DNA of 64,000 nucleotides, taken from positions 372,001 to 436,000 of the forward strand of contig QJPP01001946.1 in assembly GCA_003996215.1 (NCBI GenBank), given 5' to 3'. This document shows, one piece after another, positions 1-10,718 of this stretch. This DNA is from Jaltomata sinuosa. Its lineage: Eukaryota > Streptophyta > Magnoliopsida > Solanales > Solanaceae. Positions within the stretch are counted from its first letter, which is position 1; each line of letters opens with the position of its first letter. The notes under the pieces were generated by a model, which was given only the letters and a program-made list of their open reading frames with translations, made no database searches and had not been told where the DNA came from. The translations under genes were made by a program, and so were the position numbers.

Positions 1-42
1 ATATATGTATTATTTTGGGAGTAGTATTTAGCACCAAGTGAT
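1..42 (+). repeat. T1 5' LTR, fragment left of the A1 insertion
   Basis: This is the part of the T1 5' LTR left of A1. It matches the 3' LTR at about 21263-21304 (...GGGAGTAGTATTTAGCA...). Bases 38-42 (GTGAT) are the left copy of the A1 target duplication. Confidence 0.9.
38..42. repeat. A1 target-site duplication, left copy (GTGAT)
   Basis: GTGAT directly precedes the TG of the A1 LTR. The same five bases follow the CA at the far end, at 14283-14287. In the uninterrupted 3' LTR of T1 the site is present once, within AGTGATGAGGGTTCAG. Confidence 0.93.
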
Positions 43-1632
43 TGATACGCCCAAATTACACCTCCTTTCATAAGCGCAAGCGGTCGCTGTTCAAATATAG
101 AACCCAATGAAGGTTGGGGTCGATCCCATAGAGAATATGGTAGGACTAGGGTTGATTAGTGTTTACTCAATCTCTTAGTCATTTATTTCAGCAAAAAGGG
201 TTTTTTAAAGAACAAGTAATAATTGTAGTTAGACTTTAGAAAAGTAACACGTACCAGTTTCAAGAGTTGTAATCAATGGATGAGATGACTAGGATAGTGT
301 TCCCCAGAAGATCATAACTTAGTAAGGCGTTTGCACTTAGTAAGCTAGATTGGTGCTTAGCATGCATAATCGGTAAGTTAGGTTCACCTATGTCCTTAGT
401 CCGGCAGATAGATGAATTACACCACACGCCTTGGTCTAGCCGTGGGTGTACAAATTACTAACACTTACCCTGGATCCTAGATTAGCTATTGCCGGATAAG
501 GTCAAGCTATTATATAAAGGTTGATAGCCTCAAAGCTCCATCGTCAAACAAGCCTTTTCCCATTCGTTACCTCCTTGGTCCAAAGAGTAAGGATAAGGAG
601 AGTTCTAACGTTGGTCACCGTTAAAAAGCAGTCAAAATGAAGGGAAGAACAATACATGCATAAACACCACCCTAGAATGACTAAGTACTTTGCCTACTTC
701 TCCATGGTTTTCACAACCCTAGTTATGGATTTAGCTACTCATGGTAATAAGTAAACAAATAGAAGTCATTGATGTGTTCATGATCATGTACTTACAATCA
801 GACGTAAAGAAATCTGTAAGCTTGAATAGATGAAGATGGAAGTAAGAATAATGAACTATGAATGTATATAACTCTAAAAACCAAGAATAATTCAAGATCA
901 TAATGTTTTAGATATGTTTTCTACAAAGTAACGAGCATAAGAATGTAAAATAAAATCTAGGCAAAGTATTTATAGACAATGGAAATCATGTCCTAACAAA
1001 ACTAGGAAACTAAACTCTGTAGAAAACATGGGTTAGATGACGGTCTGTCATTTAGAATGATGGTTCATAGTCTACTAAGGTCACCATGGTCTTGGCTGGT
1101 CAACATATTCTGTCATGAAAAACTAAGAGTGGAACCACGAATCGTACTTCTGAATAATGGTTCGTCTCTTGACTCGTGGTTTCATTGTCCCTTCTTATGC
1201 CTTCTCTGATTACTGTCCATGAGTCTAACACGACGGACCATACTTTGGAAGTACTATTCGTACAATGATCCATAATTTCTGTTCTTATTTTTGCACCTCT
1301 GCAGTACCTCTGGTCTGCGAGTAGACAGGATGGGTCATGTTTTGGAACCACGACTAATAGACTGACTCATGCTATTCTTCAGGACTTGCACAGTTTTCTG
1401 ATGTTTGATCTATGAGACAACAGGACGGGTCCGTAGTTTAGAACCACATATCGTCTATTGACCTGTCATTTCTGTAGTCTTCCCTTTTCAGCTCAATTTC
1501 CAGTATTTTGCTCTAGGATCCATTTTCCTACACACTTAACAAAAAACATAAAATCTACCAATAAAATGCTAAAGAACTTGCGATAATCTGAAGTATTAAG
1601 TGTCGAAAGTTTCGTAATTATACAGTACATCA
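43..1632 (-). repeat. A1 3' LTR
   Basis: It aligns along its length with 12685-14282. It begins TGATACGCCC and ends GTACATCA on the plus strand. The segment at about 1030-1460 is rich in the words GAACCACGA and CTCGTGG (see findings). No coding content is supported; short ORFs here have no family resemblance. Confidence 0.92.
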
Positions 1633-1668
1633 ACACCGTCAACTTAAGACTGTTGCTTGTCCTAAAGC
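1633..1668 (-). promoter_or_regulatory. A1 degenerate polypurine tract region and 3' hairpin
   Basis: This is the interior edge of the A1 3' LTR. Reading the minus strand, a GCTT/AAGC stem at 1668-1655 encloses TAGGAC and is followed by a weak purine tract up to the LTR. The G-rich tract seen in A4 (37685-37696) is eroded here. The hairpin is the A1 version of the AGGA-loop hairpin in the other elements; its loop-closing pair is lost. Confidence 0.55.
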
Positions 1669-3052
1669 GACAACAGAAAACCATCCTAAACGACGTTTGA
1701 GCAAAAGAAAACCAGGAACTACGGCAGTCATATGATCTAGTAATTAAGCTCACAACAAATATTCCCCCTTCTTTTTAATATAAAACAAGTGCACAAGTTC
1801 CATTTATCAAGACGACCCAAGAGAATCCATTAATGACATTACGATATCAACATACAACATAGCATACACATCTGAGACTTATCTTAACAACCATTAGTGA
1901 ATGTAACTCTAATTCCCTCGCCACGAGGAAGTCCCACTCACTCCAAAATAGATTTAATATCTGAGACTGAACTAGATCACTCCCACTCTCAAAGATGTTC
2001 AAGCAATGTATGCACAATACCATAGGCTTGCCCTTATCTTCTATGCCTCAGTTTTCAAAAGATTAGGTTAGGATCACTATAGGAATTTACTCGACTTTGT
2101 AGCATAGGCTCGGGGACGGGTATGGTAGGTATGGGAAATAGTGACTAAACCCTCTTTGACACTACACTATGTTTCTTCCACTTTTTTAGACCAACTCTAT
2201 GCTTTTCTCCCTCTTTTATTTCTTTTTTTTCCATCAAGTGACGGGTGTGGCTCTTTATTTAAGATTCAACTTTTCATCACATATATCTCTTTTTTTTCTT
2301 TTACTTTCTCTTCTTTTTTCACCCGCATGCGCCACACCCGTTCTTACTCCTTTTTATTACTAACCTCTTCTTTTCATATCCCCTCTTTCGTATGTGCCTC
2401 CACAGTAGCCACCCTAAACTTAGGCGATTTGCCTGAGTTGAGGTACACAATGTCCAAGGAGGGACCACGGCCAAACTGAAGGTTCATATAAGACAGGGAA
2501 GACGATTAGACTAAATAATAAAAAGGTCAATTTATGCTCAAAATCAGGGATCAATGGGTATTGACATTATTTGGGTGGTCATTTAGGCTAAAGTGGACAA
2601 AACAAATGGCCTATGATCCTTTCCTAACCAACCATCCTACAACCTAGGCAAGTCTAACCGAGCAAGTTCTAGATTGGCACACAATGCAAGAACAGTACAA
2701 AATCAGATCACACACACATGGCACACACTACAACAATCACATGCTAACTATCAGGTTCATACTCTAGCTTAAGCTAATCATTAGATCGATTAACCTAAAG
2801 TCATGCACAGATCTATAATGGTCAGTCAATCAAAATCAGATAATCTCATGTCAGACAAAATTTGGAGGGGTCTCCATTTTTCAATCAAAATCCAATTTCA
2901 AATCATACCATAAACTACGCTAAGTTCCTTTTCTTCTTTAACTAAACACAACCTATACCAAACATGTCAGTTCAACAAAAATTAAAAATACTTAGGGAAA
3001 GAACACAGGCAAGAACACCCAAAGGACTCGGGTATCATTTAGATACCCTCAT
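1669..3052 (-). other. A1 3' non-coding region
   Basis: This lies between the extra ORF and the 3' LTR. It contains CCCTAAACTTAGGCGATTTGCC at about 2412, related to the CCCCAAACTTAGGCATTTGCC-like block in A4 near 38588. It also has a segment near 1980-2130 that resembles A4 38140-38290 and the A5 scrap. The T-rich ORF at 2141-2479 has no recognisable protein and is taken as chance. Confidence 0.7.
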
Positions 3053-3101
3053 GGGTTGCCTTCCATGCAACACCTAATTTAACATCGCGACACGATGCGA
3101 G
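3053..3101 (-). repeat. Athila post-ORF block, copy A
   Basis: A GGGTTGCC(T/C)...ATTTAAC.TCG...CACGA.GC block lies just downstream of the A1 extra ORF. It has relatives at 6777, 6862, 22550, 22636 and 42345. In this copy a CATCG/CGATG stem (3083-3087 with 3093-3097) is perfect, around a five-base loop. Confidence 0.75.
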
Positions 3102-3183
3102 TGTTTTGTCTACTCAGACTTTGCCAAAACACCCTACAAAAAACCCAAATTACCACAGCTGCCCCCACCCCATCTAAAAAGTT

Positions 3184-3203
3184 GTGCATTGTCCCCAATG
3201 CAC
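3184..3203 (-). other. 8-bp perfect hairpin after the A1 extra ORF
   Basis: The plus strand reads GTGCATTGTCCCCAATGCAC, an uninterrupted 8-bp stem with a four-base loop (GGGA on the element's sense strand). It lies about 40 bases past the end of the extra ORF. A weaker relative with loop AGGA (stem ATTG/CAAT) follows the extra ORF of A4 at 39727-39738. Confidence 0.7.
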
Positions 3204-3245
3204 TAAAAATAGTAAAATAAGGGATATAAGGCATACATGTGGTTC

Positions 3246-5478
3246 CTAAGTGCTATCATTGGGTTTAGTAGTAACCGGGCCCACTGAACCAGTGCCCGCA
3301 GTAGTCTCTCCAACAACGGTTGCCTCTACAAACCTCGCAATAACATCATCAGCTGCCCGAGCAACATCATCACCATGAACTCCCACAATGGGGTTTAAAG
3401 AAGTTTCCTCTGTGGCATACATAACACCACTTCCCGAGCCACCCGTACCAATGGAATCAACATGAATTTGATGGATGGCGCGGGAGTTTTTAAGCACAAA
3501 TTCCTCTTTATTCTGCCTCTTCTTTGCAACTTTCTCTTCCTTTTTCTTCTGCGATTTAGGACGTAATACGGTATTTTCGTCCCGAACCCTCTTATATCTT
3601 TTTTTTCTCTTTCTTGTAGGTTGAGGGTCAGTTTCAGCTGTTCAGGTCGGGTCATGAGGAGGGGAATGTGCAAGCAAGTCAATGAATGAGTGATTTTCCG
3701 CAGTCCCAACCTGTGGTACTTGAATGTTCAGCACCTGCTGCATCTGAAGTGCCTCAATATCAGCTCTGGCCTTTGCAAGCTCAGTCAATATGGTAGTAAA
3801 GTATGGCGCAGTCAATGTATACAGCCACTCATTCACTCTTATCTCTATCATGTCCAAGCGGTCATTCACTTGGCCAATAGAACTCTGGACAGGGACCAAA
3901 GCATCAGTTATTTCTCTACGGATCAAAGGTTTTATGGAGTTCAAAAACCACTTGATTTGCTCATCCACATGAAAGTATATTTTAGAAACCTTGCTGAATA
4001 ACTCACCAATGAAGAGGAATAAAGGACCTGGCTTATTATACAATGTAGCATGAGCTGATATAGACAGTGAAGGTGCAGCGGCTGATGGGGTAGAAGTAGT
4101 GGCAGCTCTATCATCAAGCACAACCAACGGATAGGCTGGGAAATCTCCACTAGGCTCGGGGAATAGAGTACTGCCAGATGCAGCAGAGTGAGCCCTACCC
4201 CTTGCCACGGGGTTAGTCGTATCCCGAATAAGGGTGATATCCTAGAAGCTTGTAGCATGTATGGTCCTATCAACTCCCGAAATCTTGTGTACCTCGTATG
4301 CTTGGCATAACTTAGCGATGAGGCAAGGAAATGGAAGATATATGGATATTCGCAATGCACGTTCCTTGAGTTTATCTGTAATGATGTGGGCAATAATAAT
4401 ATCATACTGGTACATGATGGATGCAACAAAAATTATCCGATCTGGCATCAGTGAGTTGTCTGTATTAGTAGGTACCAGCCGGTGTCATACTACAGACCAC
4501 CAAAATTTACCAACCATACTCAAGGAAGCCTTTGTGATTTTTAATACCTTTGTTGTCAGCCATGTTGGGTTCCCATCAGTGATAACTGAGGCAATCCACT
4601 CAAGAGGTGTTTCCTTACGTTTGTGCTTTTCTAAGTGGGCATTAAGGTCTGGTTGAGTGGTTGGTACAATAAAGTCTAGGCCATATATGAAGCACTAGAT
4701 GGTGCGCTCAAAAATATCAACTTGGACCCCATGAACATGCACTCTGTCCCATGCTGGCTGGGTCATTGGATTCTTCCCTTTATCACAACTGTTAATCAAG
4801 TTGGAGGCATAAGCCGCATAAAACTCACGGACAAGAATCAGGTCATACGGGCCGCCTAGATGACTCATCCATTGGAAACCATAGTGATCGTACAACTTTT
4901 TGATGTCGGCTATGTCATTCAGTGCAGCGGACCTGATCTCAACTTCTTTATGTATGCTTCCCCTCAGGTTCCCTTTATCATTTAGTCCCAAACCTTCAAT
5001 AAATATCCGGGAGGCACCCTTTATTTCCCATCTAACTTTGTCCCGCACCCCGGTGGTTTTGCATCTAAAATAGGGGGACTTGTGGTTCTGTTACAGTCGG
5101 GGCCTCTTCGCAGAATTTTCTAGAACTTTCATCCTTATTCTGACTGGCACTTTTTGATTCTGAATCTAAACCCTCATCCTTATTGTTGCACAAGGAGGTA
5201 GCATCTCCAGATTCAGACTCGCCTGTACCACTCCCCTGAGTTGATGAACCAGACTCACCCTATCCCTCTTTAGGCTGAGAAGGGGTGGCCTGTGCTTATA
5301 CCTTTTCTTGTCGCCGAGTGGTCTAAGGTATATCTTCTAGGTCAGAGTCTATAGCATAAATCTCCTCAGATGCACTATCTTCTGACTCAGAGGATTAATC
5401 TTGCAGTTATCTTTTGTTTCTGATCTCGGACTCTGCGTCTTTTGGTATGACCTTTTTATGGGTATTCTTTTGTGCCAT
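3246..5478 (-). pseudogene. A1 extra ORF: 'putative plant transposon protein'-like (env position)
   Basis: This is the ORF downstream of pol in Athila-type elements. The best start is the ATG at 5478-5476, which opens with a Lys-rich stretch. A Ser/Glu/Asp-rich acidic segment follows. The conserved middle (about 5048-4250) carries LVREFYAAY-like, W..V.H.L.P and LPFPCLIAKLCQ motifs, typical of the plant transposon protein family known from Solanaceae. The tail (4208-3246) contains a predicted alpha-helical stretch and a basic KRKRK segment. I see no signal peptide, membrane span or furin-like site, so envelope function is not supported. Several frameshifts and stops break it. A4 carries a second diverged copy (39894-41270). 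Function unknown. Confidence 0.75.
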
Positions 5479-6776
5479 GGTACTTGCGGGGTGGAATTCA
5501 TTAGTACATATAATCAATTACAAAACAGAAGTATAATGCTGCTGGCACAGACTACGGGTTAGTCTATGACTCGTAAACACAAAGTATTGTTCGTCAACCC
5601 ATTCGTGGTTCCAGCTATTTATTTATTTTTGTTAGAGAATACGGCTTAGTTGATGGTCCATGGTCTGAAACCACGGGTCCATCCTGTGAGTCATCTTTTA
5701 GATTCAGAACATGGTCATTTCTTACTTATTTTTCTTCAGTGACCACGAGTCCTTTGACGGGCCGTAGGTTAGAACTACGGTCCGTACTGTAATTTGGGGT
5801 TCTCTATCAGAGGTTATCAGGAGGGAAATTTGTTGTACGAGTGAGTTTACGGTCCATAAAATAAATTATGGCCCGTAGATTCACTCGTAATTTCTGAATG
5901 ACCATTTTATGATAAAAAACTCCCTCCCCTTCACGGTTTATTCCATTACACAACCACAATCCCTAAATTTTTTGATGGTAAAACCTATCACACATTATAG
6001 ATCTTCCACACATTCATCTAGAGCTTAAAAATTTCGATTTTCAATTTTAACAAGAGCCCTTACCTCGGTTTGTTCAAAAAAGAGAACACAAATGGAGAAA
6101 AGAAAACTTACCCTTGATGATCGACTCTCTTTTCAGAAAAATAGGAATGAATGGATGGATTTTGAGTGTGTATTAGTGTTGATTTACTTCTTAATATTGG
6201 AGGAGGAACTTGAGATAATTTAGGATTGAAGGAGGGAGTAATTATAGTTATTTCCTTTTAAAAAATGGCGGTTACCTATTGTGGAAGGGAAGAAGAAGAT
6301 AGTAGCCGGGCTGGTGTTTAATTTTAAAGATTTGGGCCGACATGCAACCCAGTTGCTTACTGTACCAGGGACCGACTAATTAAAACTATGGTCCATTATT
6401 TGGAATGATGGTCCACAGTCCAACTCGTGGTTTTGTATTTTAACCTTACCAGCTGCCAGGAATGATGACTCACTTGATGAACCATGGTTTAGAACTACAA
6501 ACCATCCTGTTGACACGTCATTTTCCATTTCGGAGACCTATCAATTTTTCTCCAGTGATGACGAGTTGGTCTACGGTCCATCGTTTGAAAGAACGGACCG
6601 TCCTTGGAGTCTTCATCTGCTTCATCAAAGGCCCATTAATGTGACTCTAGGAACCACGAGTAGGACAATGATCCGTCATGTTAAAGCACGGACTGTTAAT
6701 TCATTCGTGGATTCTGGGGATTCCTGCAGTGATATTCTTTTCTCTTCTCCTGCACATAACACAAATAATTAACCTT
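5479..6776 (-). other. A1 spacer between integrase and extra ORF
   Basis: This spacer is non-coding. Two stretches (about 5560-5890 and 6355-6720) are dense in GAACCACGA/CTCGTGG-type words such as AAACCACGGG, AACTCGTGG and GGAACCACGAG. The middle (5900-6350) holds ordinary AT-rich sequence with no recognised feature. The short plus-strand ORFs at 6462-6772 fall in the word tract and are not real genes. Confidence 0.7.
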
Positions 6777-6908
6777 GGGTTGCCTCCCAAACAATGCCTG
6801 TTTTAACGTAGCGGCACAACGCAGGTTGCTTGATTACTCAGACTTCATCAATCTTCCTCATGGGTTGCCTCCTATGCAGCGCCTTATTTAACAGCGCGAC
6901 AAAGGTTG
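6777..6908 (-). repeat. Athila post-ORF block, copies B and C in tandem
   Basis: Two tandem copies (about 6777-6831 and 6862-6908) of the GGGTTGCCTCC...TTTAAC...GCG..CA block lie immediately after the end of pol. Each is followed by a ..GCTTGA(T/C)..ACTCAGACTTCATCAATC tail. A2 has the same tandem arrangement at 22550-22690, so the doubling predates the divergence of these copies. Confidence 0.75.
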
Positions 6909-6917
6909 CTTGACCAC

Positions 6918-8227
6918 TCAGACTTCATCAATCTCCCTTGGTGGGAAAAATTCATCAAGGCTCCAGGCTTCAATTGTTTTGAGCTCCTCTGTTATACCAG
7001 AATAAGCTTTAATCTGATTTCCAATAGCCTTGAACCTCTTTCCTTCATGATTCTCAAGTTCAAAGGCTCCATAAGGAAACACTTGTACCACCTTGAATGG
7101 TCTAATCCACTTGGACTTCAACTTGTCAGGAAACAACTGAAGCCTAGAATTGAAAAGCAGTACCAAGTCACTCGACTGAAAGTTTCTCTTTTCTATCTTC
7201 TGGTCATGATACAACTCCATCCTCTATTTGTATAAGGCTGAACTCTCATATGCATTCAGGCTGAACTCATCCAACTCATTTAATTGCCCCAGCCGCTGCA
7301 ATAATACCTCAGAAAAATCTAATTTTAGCTTCTTCAACGCCCATATGGCCTTATACTCTAACTCAATCGGAAAATGGCACGCCTTACCAAGCACAAGAAC
7401 ATAAGGTGACATACCTATTGGGGTCTTGAATGCAGTATGGTACGCCCACAGAGCATCATCTAACTTCTGCGACCAATCCTTTCTTTTGGCATTGACAGTC
7501 TTGGACAGGATTGACTTTATCTCTCTTTTGGAAACCTCCACTTGCCCACTCGTCTGAGAATGATAAGGGGTTGCAAATCTGTGTTTTACTGCATATTTCT
7601 CAAGCAAAGCACGAAACAACCGGTTGAAAAAGTGAGAGCCTTCATCCCTGATTATTGCTCTTAGCATACCAAACATGGAGAAAATGTTATTTTTCAAGAA
7701 CGTTGTGACACACTTTCCCTCATTACTGGGAAGCACAACCGTCTCCACCCACTTAGATACATAGTCAACAACCACCAATATATATTATTTCCATTGTACA
7801 TCACAAACGGACCCGTGAAGTCGATCCCCCAAACATCAAATAGCTCAATCACCAGGATGGGATTAAGAGGAAGCTCATGCCTCCTTAATATACCTCCTTC
7901 CCATTGACATCTGCTGCAAGCCTTGGAAAACACATGGGCATCTTTGTGAATATTTGGCCAATAATAGAAGCATTGTAAAATCTTGTGCGAAGTCCGAATA
8001 TTACTATGATGACCCCCAACAGGAAATGAATGGCAAGCCTCTAGTATCTCCATCATCTCAGCTTTGAGAACACATCTATGGATCATAGTATAGGCACATA
8101 CACAAAATAAGAATAGTTCCTCCCAAAAGTATTCCTTGACATCGGACATGAACTTTCTTCTTTTGTGAACAAACATATCAGGAGGAACCACATCACTTGC
8201 CAAATAGTTAGCAATGTCACAAACCAA
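6918..8227 (-). pseudogene. A1 integrase and C-terminal tail
   Basis: This is the integrase that inserts element cDNA. The N-terminal zinc-binding module is visible (GGHHS..RTSHKIL, then CSRCQ). The core shows the Asp of WGIDFTGPF, the Asp of IIRDEGSHF and the Glu of GQVEVSKRE, so all three catalytic positions remain. The Athila-specific C-terminal region (LNELDEFSLNAYESSALYK, then the MELYHDQKIEKRNFQ and FPYGAFELENHEGK segments) follows. A frameshift near 7700-7780 separates the first Asp from the rest. A stop near 7222 separates the tail. No chromodomain is present, as expected for Athila. Confidence 0.88.
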
Positions 8228-8342
8228 GGAATCAGGTCTTGTGAAGCAGCCAACACTTGCTCATCCGGAAACCAATCATCTATCTCATGTTCATCATTCA
8301 ACTTCAACATTGCCTCTTCTTCATGTCTGGACATGTGGTTTT

Positions 8343-8700
8343 CTACATGATTCTCTGTACCTTTCGGTCCTTAACTTTAAAATCAAACTCTTGTAGCAGC
8401 AACACTAATCTAATCAGCCTCGGCTTAGCATCTTTCTTTGCCATGAGATAACAAAGAGCTGCATGGTCAGTATGCACCACCACCTTGGTGCCAAGAAAAT
8501 AGGATCTAAACTTTTCAAATGCAAAGACCACAACAAGCAGCTCTTGTTCAGTTACAATGTAATTCTTTTGAGCCGGGTTAAGTGCTTTACTGGCATAGTA
8601 TATGGGATTCAAAATCTTTTCATGCCTTTGGCCTAGGACTTCTCCTAGGGCCACTCAACTAGCATCGCACATAACCTCAAAAGGTTGAGACCAATTTGGA
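8343..8700 (-). pseudogene. A1 RNase H domain
   Basis: This is the RNase H of pol, which removes template RNA during reverse transcription. Visible motifs are YYASKALNPAQKNYIVTE.ELL, FAFEKFRSYFLG, VHTDHAALCYLMAKKDAKPRLIR and LLLQEFDF. The upstream part of the domain is out of frame or interrupted. It is contiguous with the RT above it and the integrase below it. Confidence 0.85.
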
Positions 8701-8829
8701 GAAATAATGATGGGAGCAAAGACTAACTTTTCTTTAAGGCATTCGAATGACTTCAAAAATGCATCATCAAACACAAACTTTACCTCCTTCTCCAATAATT
8801 TGCACAATGGATTAGCAGTTTGGAGAAGT

Positions 8830-10095
8830 CCTTGATAAACCTCCTATAGAAACCAACATGCACCAAAAAGCTCTGAATCCCCTTCATCGAAACTGGTGGA
8901 GGCAATTTTTCAATCACCTCAATTTTGCTTTATCGAGCTCAATACCCTTCTTGGAGATCCAATGGCCAAGCACTATACCCTCTTTCACCATGAAGTGACA
9001 CTTTTCCCAATTCAGTGGTAGGTAGCACTCTTCTTATCATTTTATCACACAAATCAGATGATCCAAACAATCGTTAAAAGAGTCACCCACTACTGAAATG
9101 TCATCCCTAAATACCTCAATAGTGTCCTCAACCATGTCTGAGAAAATAGGTATCATGCAATGCTGAAATTTCACTGGTGCATTGCATAAGCTGAAGAGCA
9201 TCCTCTTGAAATCAAATATCCCATATGGACAGGTGAAAGTGGTCTTCTCTTGGTCTTCAGGATCAATAGAGATCTGATTGTATCCCGAATAGCCATCAAG
9301 AAAACAATACCATCCTCTACCAGCAAGGCGGTCTAACATCTGATCCATAAACGACATTGGAAAATGGTCCTTTTTAGTCCACACATTTAGCTTCCTGTAA
9401 TCCATGCATATGCGCCAACCTGTGACAGGCCTCATTGGTATCAACTCATTCTTTGCATTTGGGACTACAGTAATCCCATCCTTCTTCGTCATACACTGAA
9501 CCGGGTTCACCCACTTGTTATCCGTAATAGGGTAAACCACACCTTCCTCTAGACACTTAATGTTCTTCTTCTTGACGAACTCTTGCATAGGCTGATTCAA
9601 CCTACACTGGTGCTCATTACTCGAAATACAATCTGGCGTGAGCTAGATTTTATGTGTACAGATTCTAGGCGGAATCGCAATAATGTTAGCGATGGTCCAA
9701 CCAATGGCCCTCTTAAACTTCCTCAGAACAAAAATGAGAGCTTTAACCGTCCCTTCAGCTAAATCTACAACAATAATAACTGGTAAGGTGTTGTTAGATT
9801 CCAAGAACACATATCGGAGGTGAGATGGGAGTGCCTTGAGCTCCAAGACTGGAGGCTCCTCAAAAAATGGTCTGGCAGGTGGTGTTTGTCTATTCTTGAA
9901 ATCCAAATCAAGCTTCTTTGGGGCATATGTATAATATCCCACACCTACAAGCACTTGTACCATCTCATCATATTGCTCAATATTGTCTCCATCAAAGTTC
10001 ATAATTACGGCTGCAAGTGCTTCCACACGAAGTCTCTCTTTGACAGGCACAATTAGCTGATCCTCATCAACTACATCAATAACAAAAACACTCAC
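8830..10095 (-). pseudogene. A1 reverse transcriptase and connecting region
   Basis: 10095-9643 is the protease-RT linker (PPVLELKALPSHLRYVFLE). The RT palm and fingers follow: VYPITDNKWVNPVQ, GWRICMDYRKLN, YCFLDGYSGYNQI, EKTTFTCPYGIF and FRDDISV. The catalytic Asp pair is kept, but the residue before it is Arg where the family has Met or Val. The catalytic Asp in the FLDGYSGYNQI motif is intact. There is a stop at the linker/RT boundary (about 9643), and the thumb region (8830-9037) is in several frames. Confidence 0.87.
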
Positions 10096-10682
10096 AAGTA
10101 TTCAAGATGCTTCATAGACTGGCAGACATTAAAAGTAACTACCTCATCATTCAATCTGAACTTCATCTGCCCAGTCTCTAAATCAACCAAGACGCGGCCA
10201 GTAGCAAGAAATGGTTGTACCAATATAATAGAAACCTCAAAGTCAACCTCACAATCAATAATAACAAAGTTCGCAGGGAAGATGAAAGTGTCGACTTTCA
10301 CAAGCACATCATAGAGAATCCCTACAGGCCTTTTCACTCTACTATCTGCCATAAGAAGTTGCATCATCGCCTGAATGGGGGCTCCCAAGACCAACTATTT
10401 AAAGACTTCTAGTGGCACTAGATTGATACTGGCACCAAGATCACACAATGCTTTGACAAAGTAAAATGCTCCTATTGTACACGGAATGGTAAAAGCTCCA
10501 GGATCTTCCTTTTTCTGCACCAAAGAATAGGAGGCTATTGCACTACAATAATGCAGATTATCAGCTGGCTCAAAACTAGTCGTTCTCTTCCTAGTCACCA
10601 GATCCTTCATGAATTTAGCATATCCAGGCATCTTCTCCAATGCTTCAACTAAAGGAATATTGACTGAAAGTTGTTTCATCAT
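10092..10682 (-). pseudogene. A1 aspartic protease
   Basis: This is the retroviral-type aspartic protease that cleaves Gag-Pol. The active-site segment LCDLGASINL lies at about 10450-10420, where Athila families use DLGAS for D(T/S)G. The flap/linker segment ILVQPFLATGRVLVDLETGQMKFRLNDE follows at 10215-10130. A stop near 10395 splits the domain. The upstream part (FMKDLVTRKR...) is the gag-protease connector. Confidence 0.85.
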
Positions 10683-10718
10683 GGAGATGAACTTGTGATA
10701 TTTGCCATCTTCGACCTT

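Noticed and set aside
2141..2479. 112-residue plus-strand ORF rich in Phe and Ser
   Set aside because: A T-rich antisense stretch in the A1 3' non-coding region; the A4 equivalent is not open. Hydrophobic look is due to composition.
3246..5478. Calling the A1 extra ORF a retroviral envelope gene
   Set aside because: Position fits, but I see no signal peptide, membrane span or cleavage site in either copy; the plant transposon protein family fits the motifs better.
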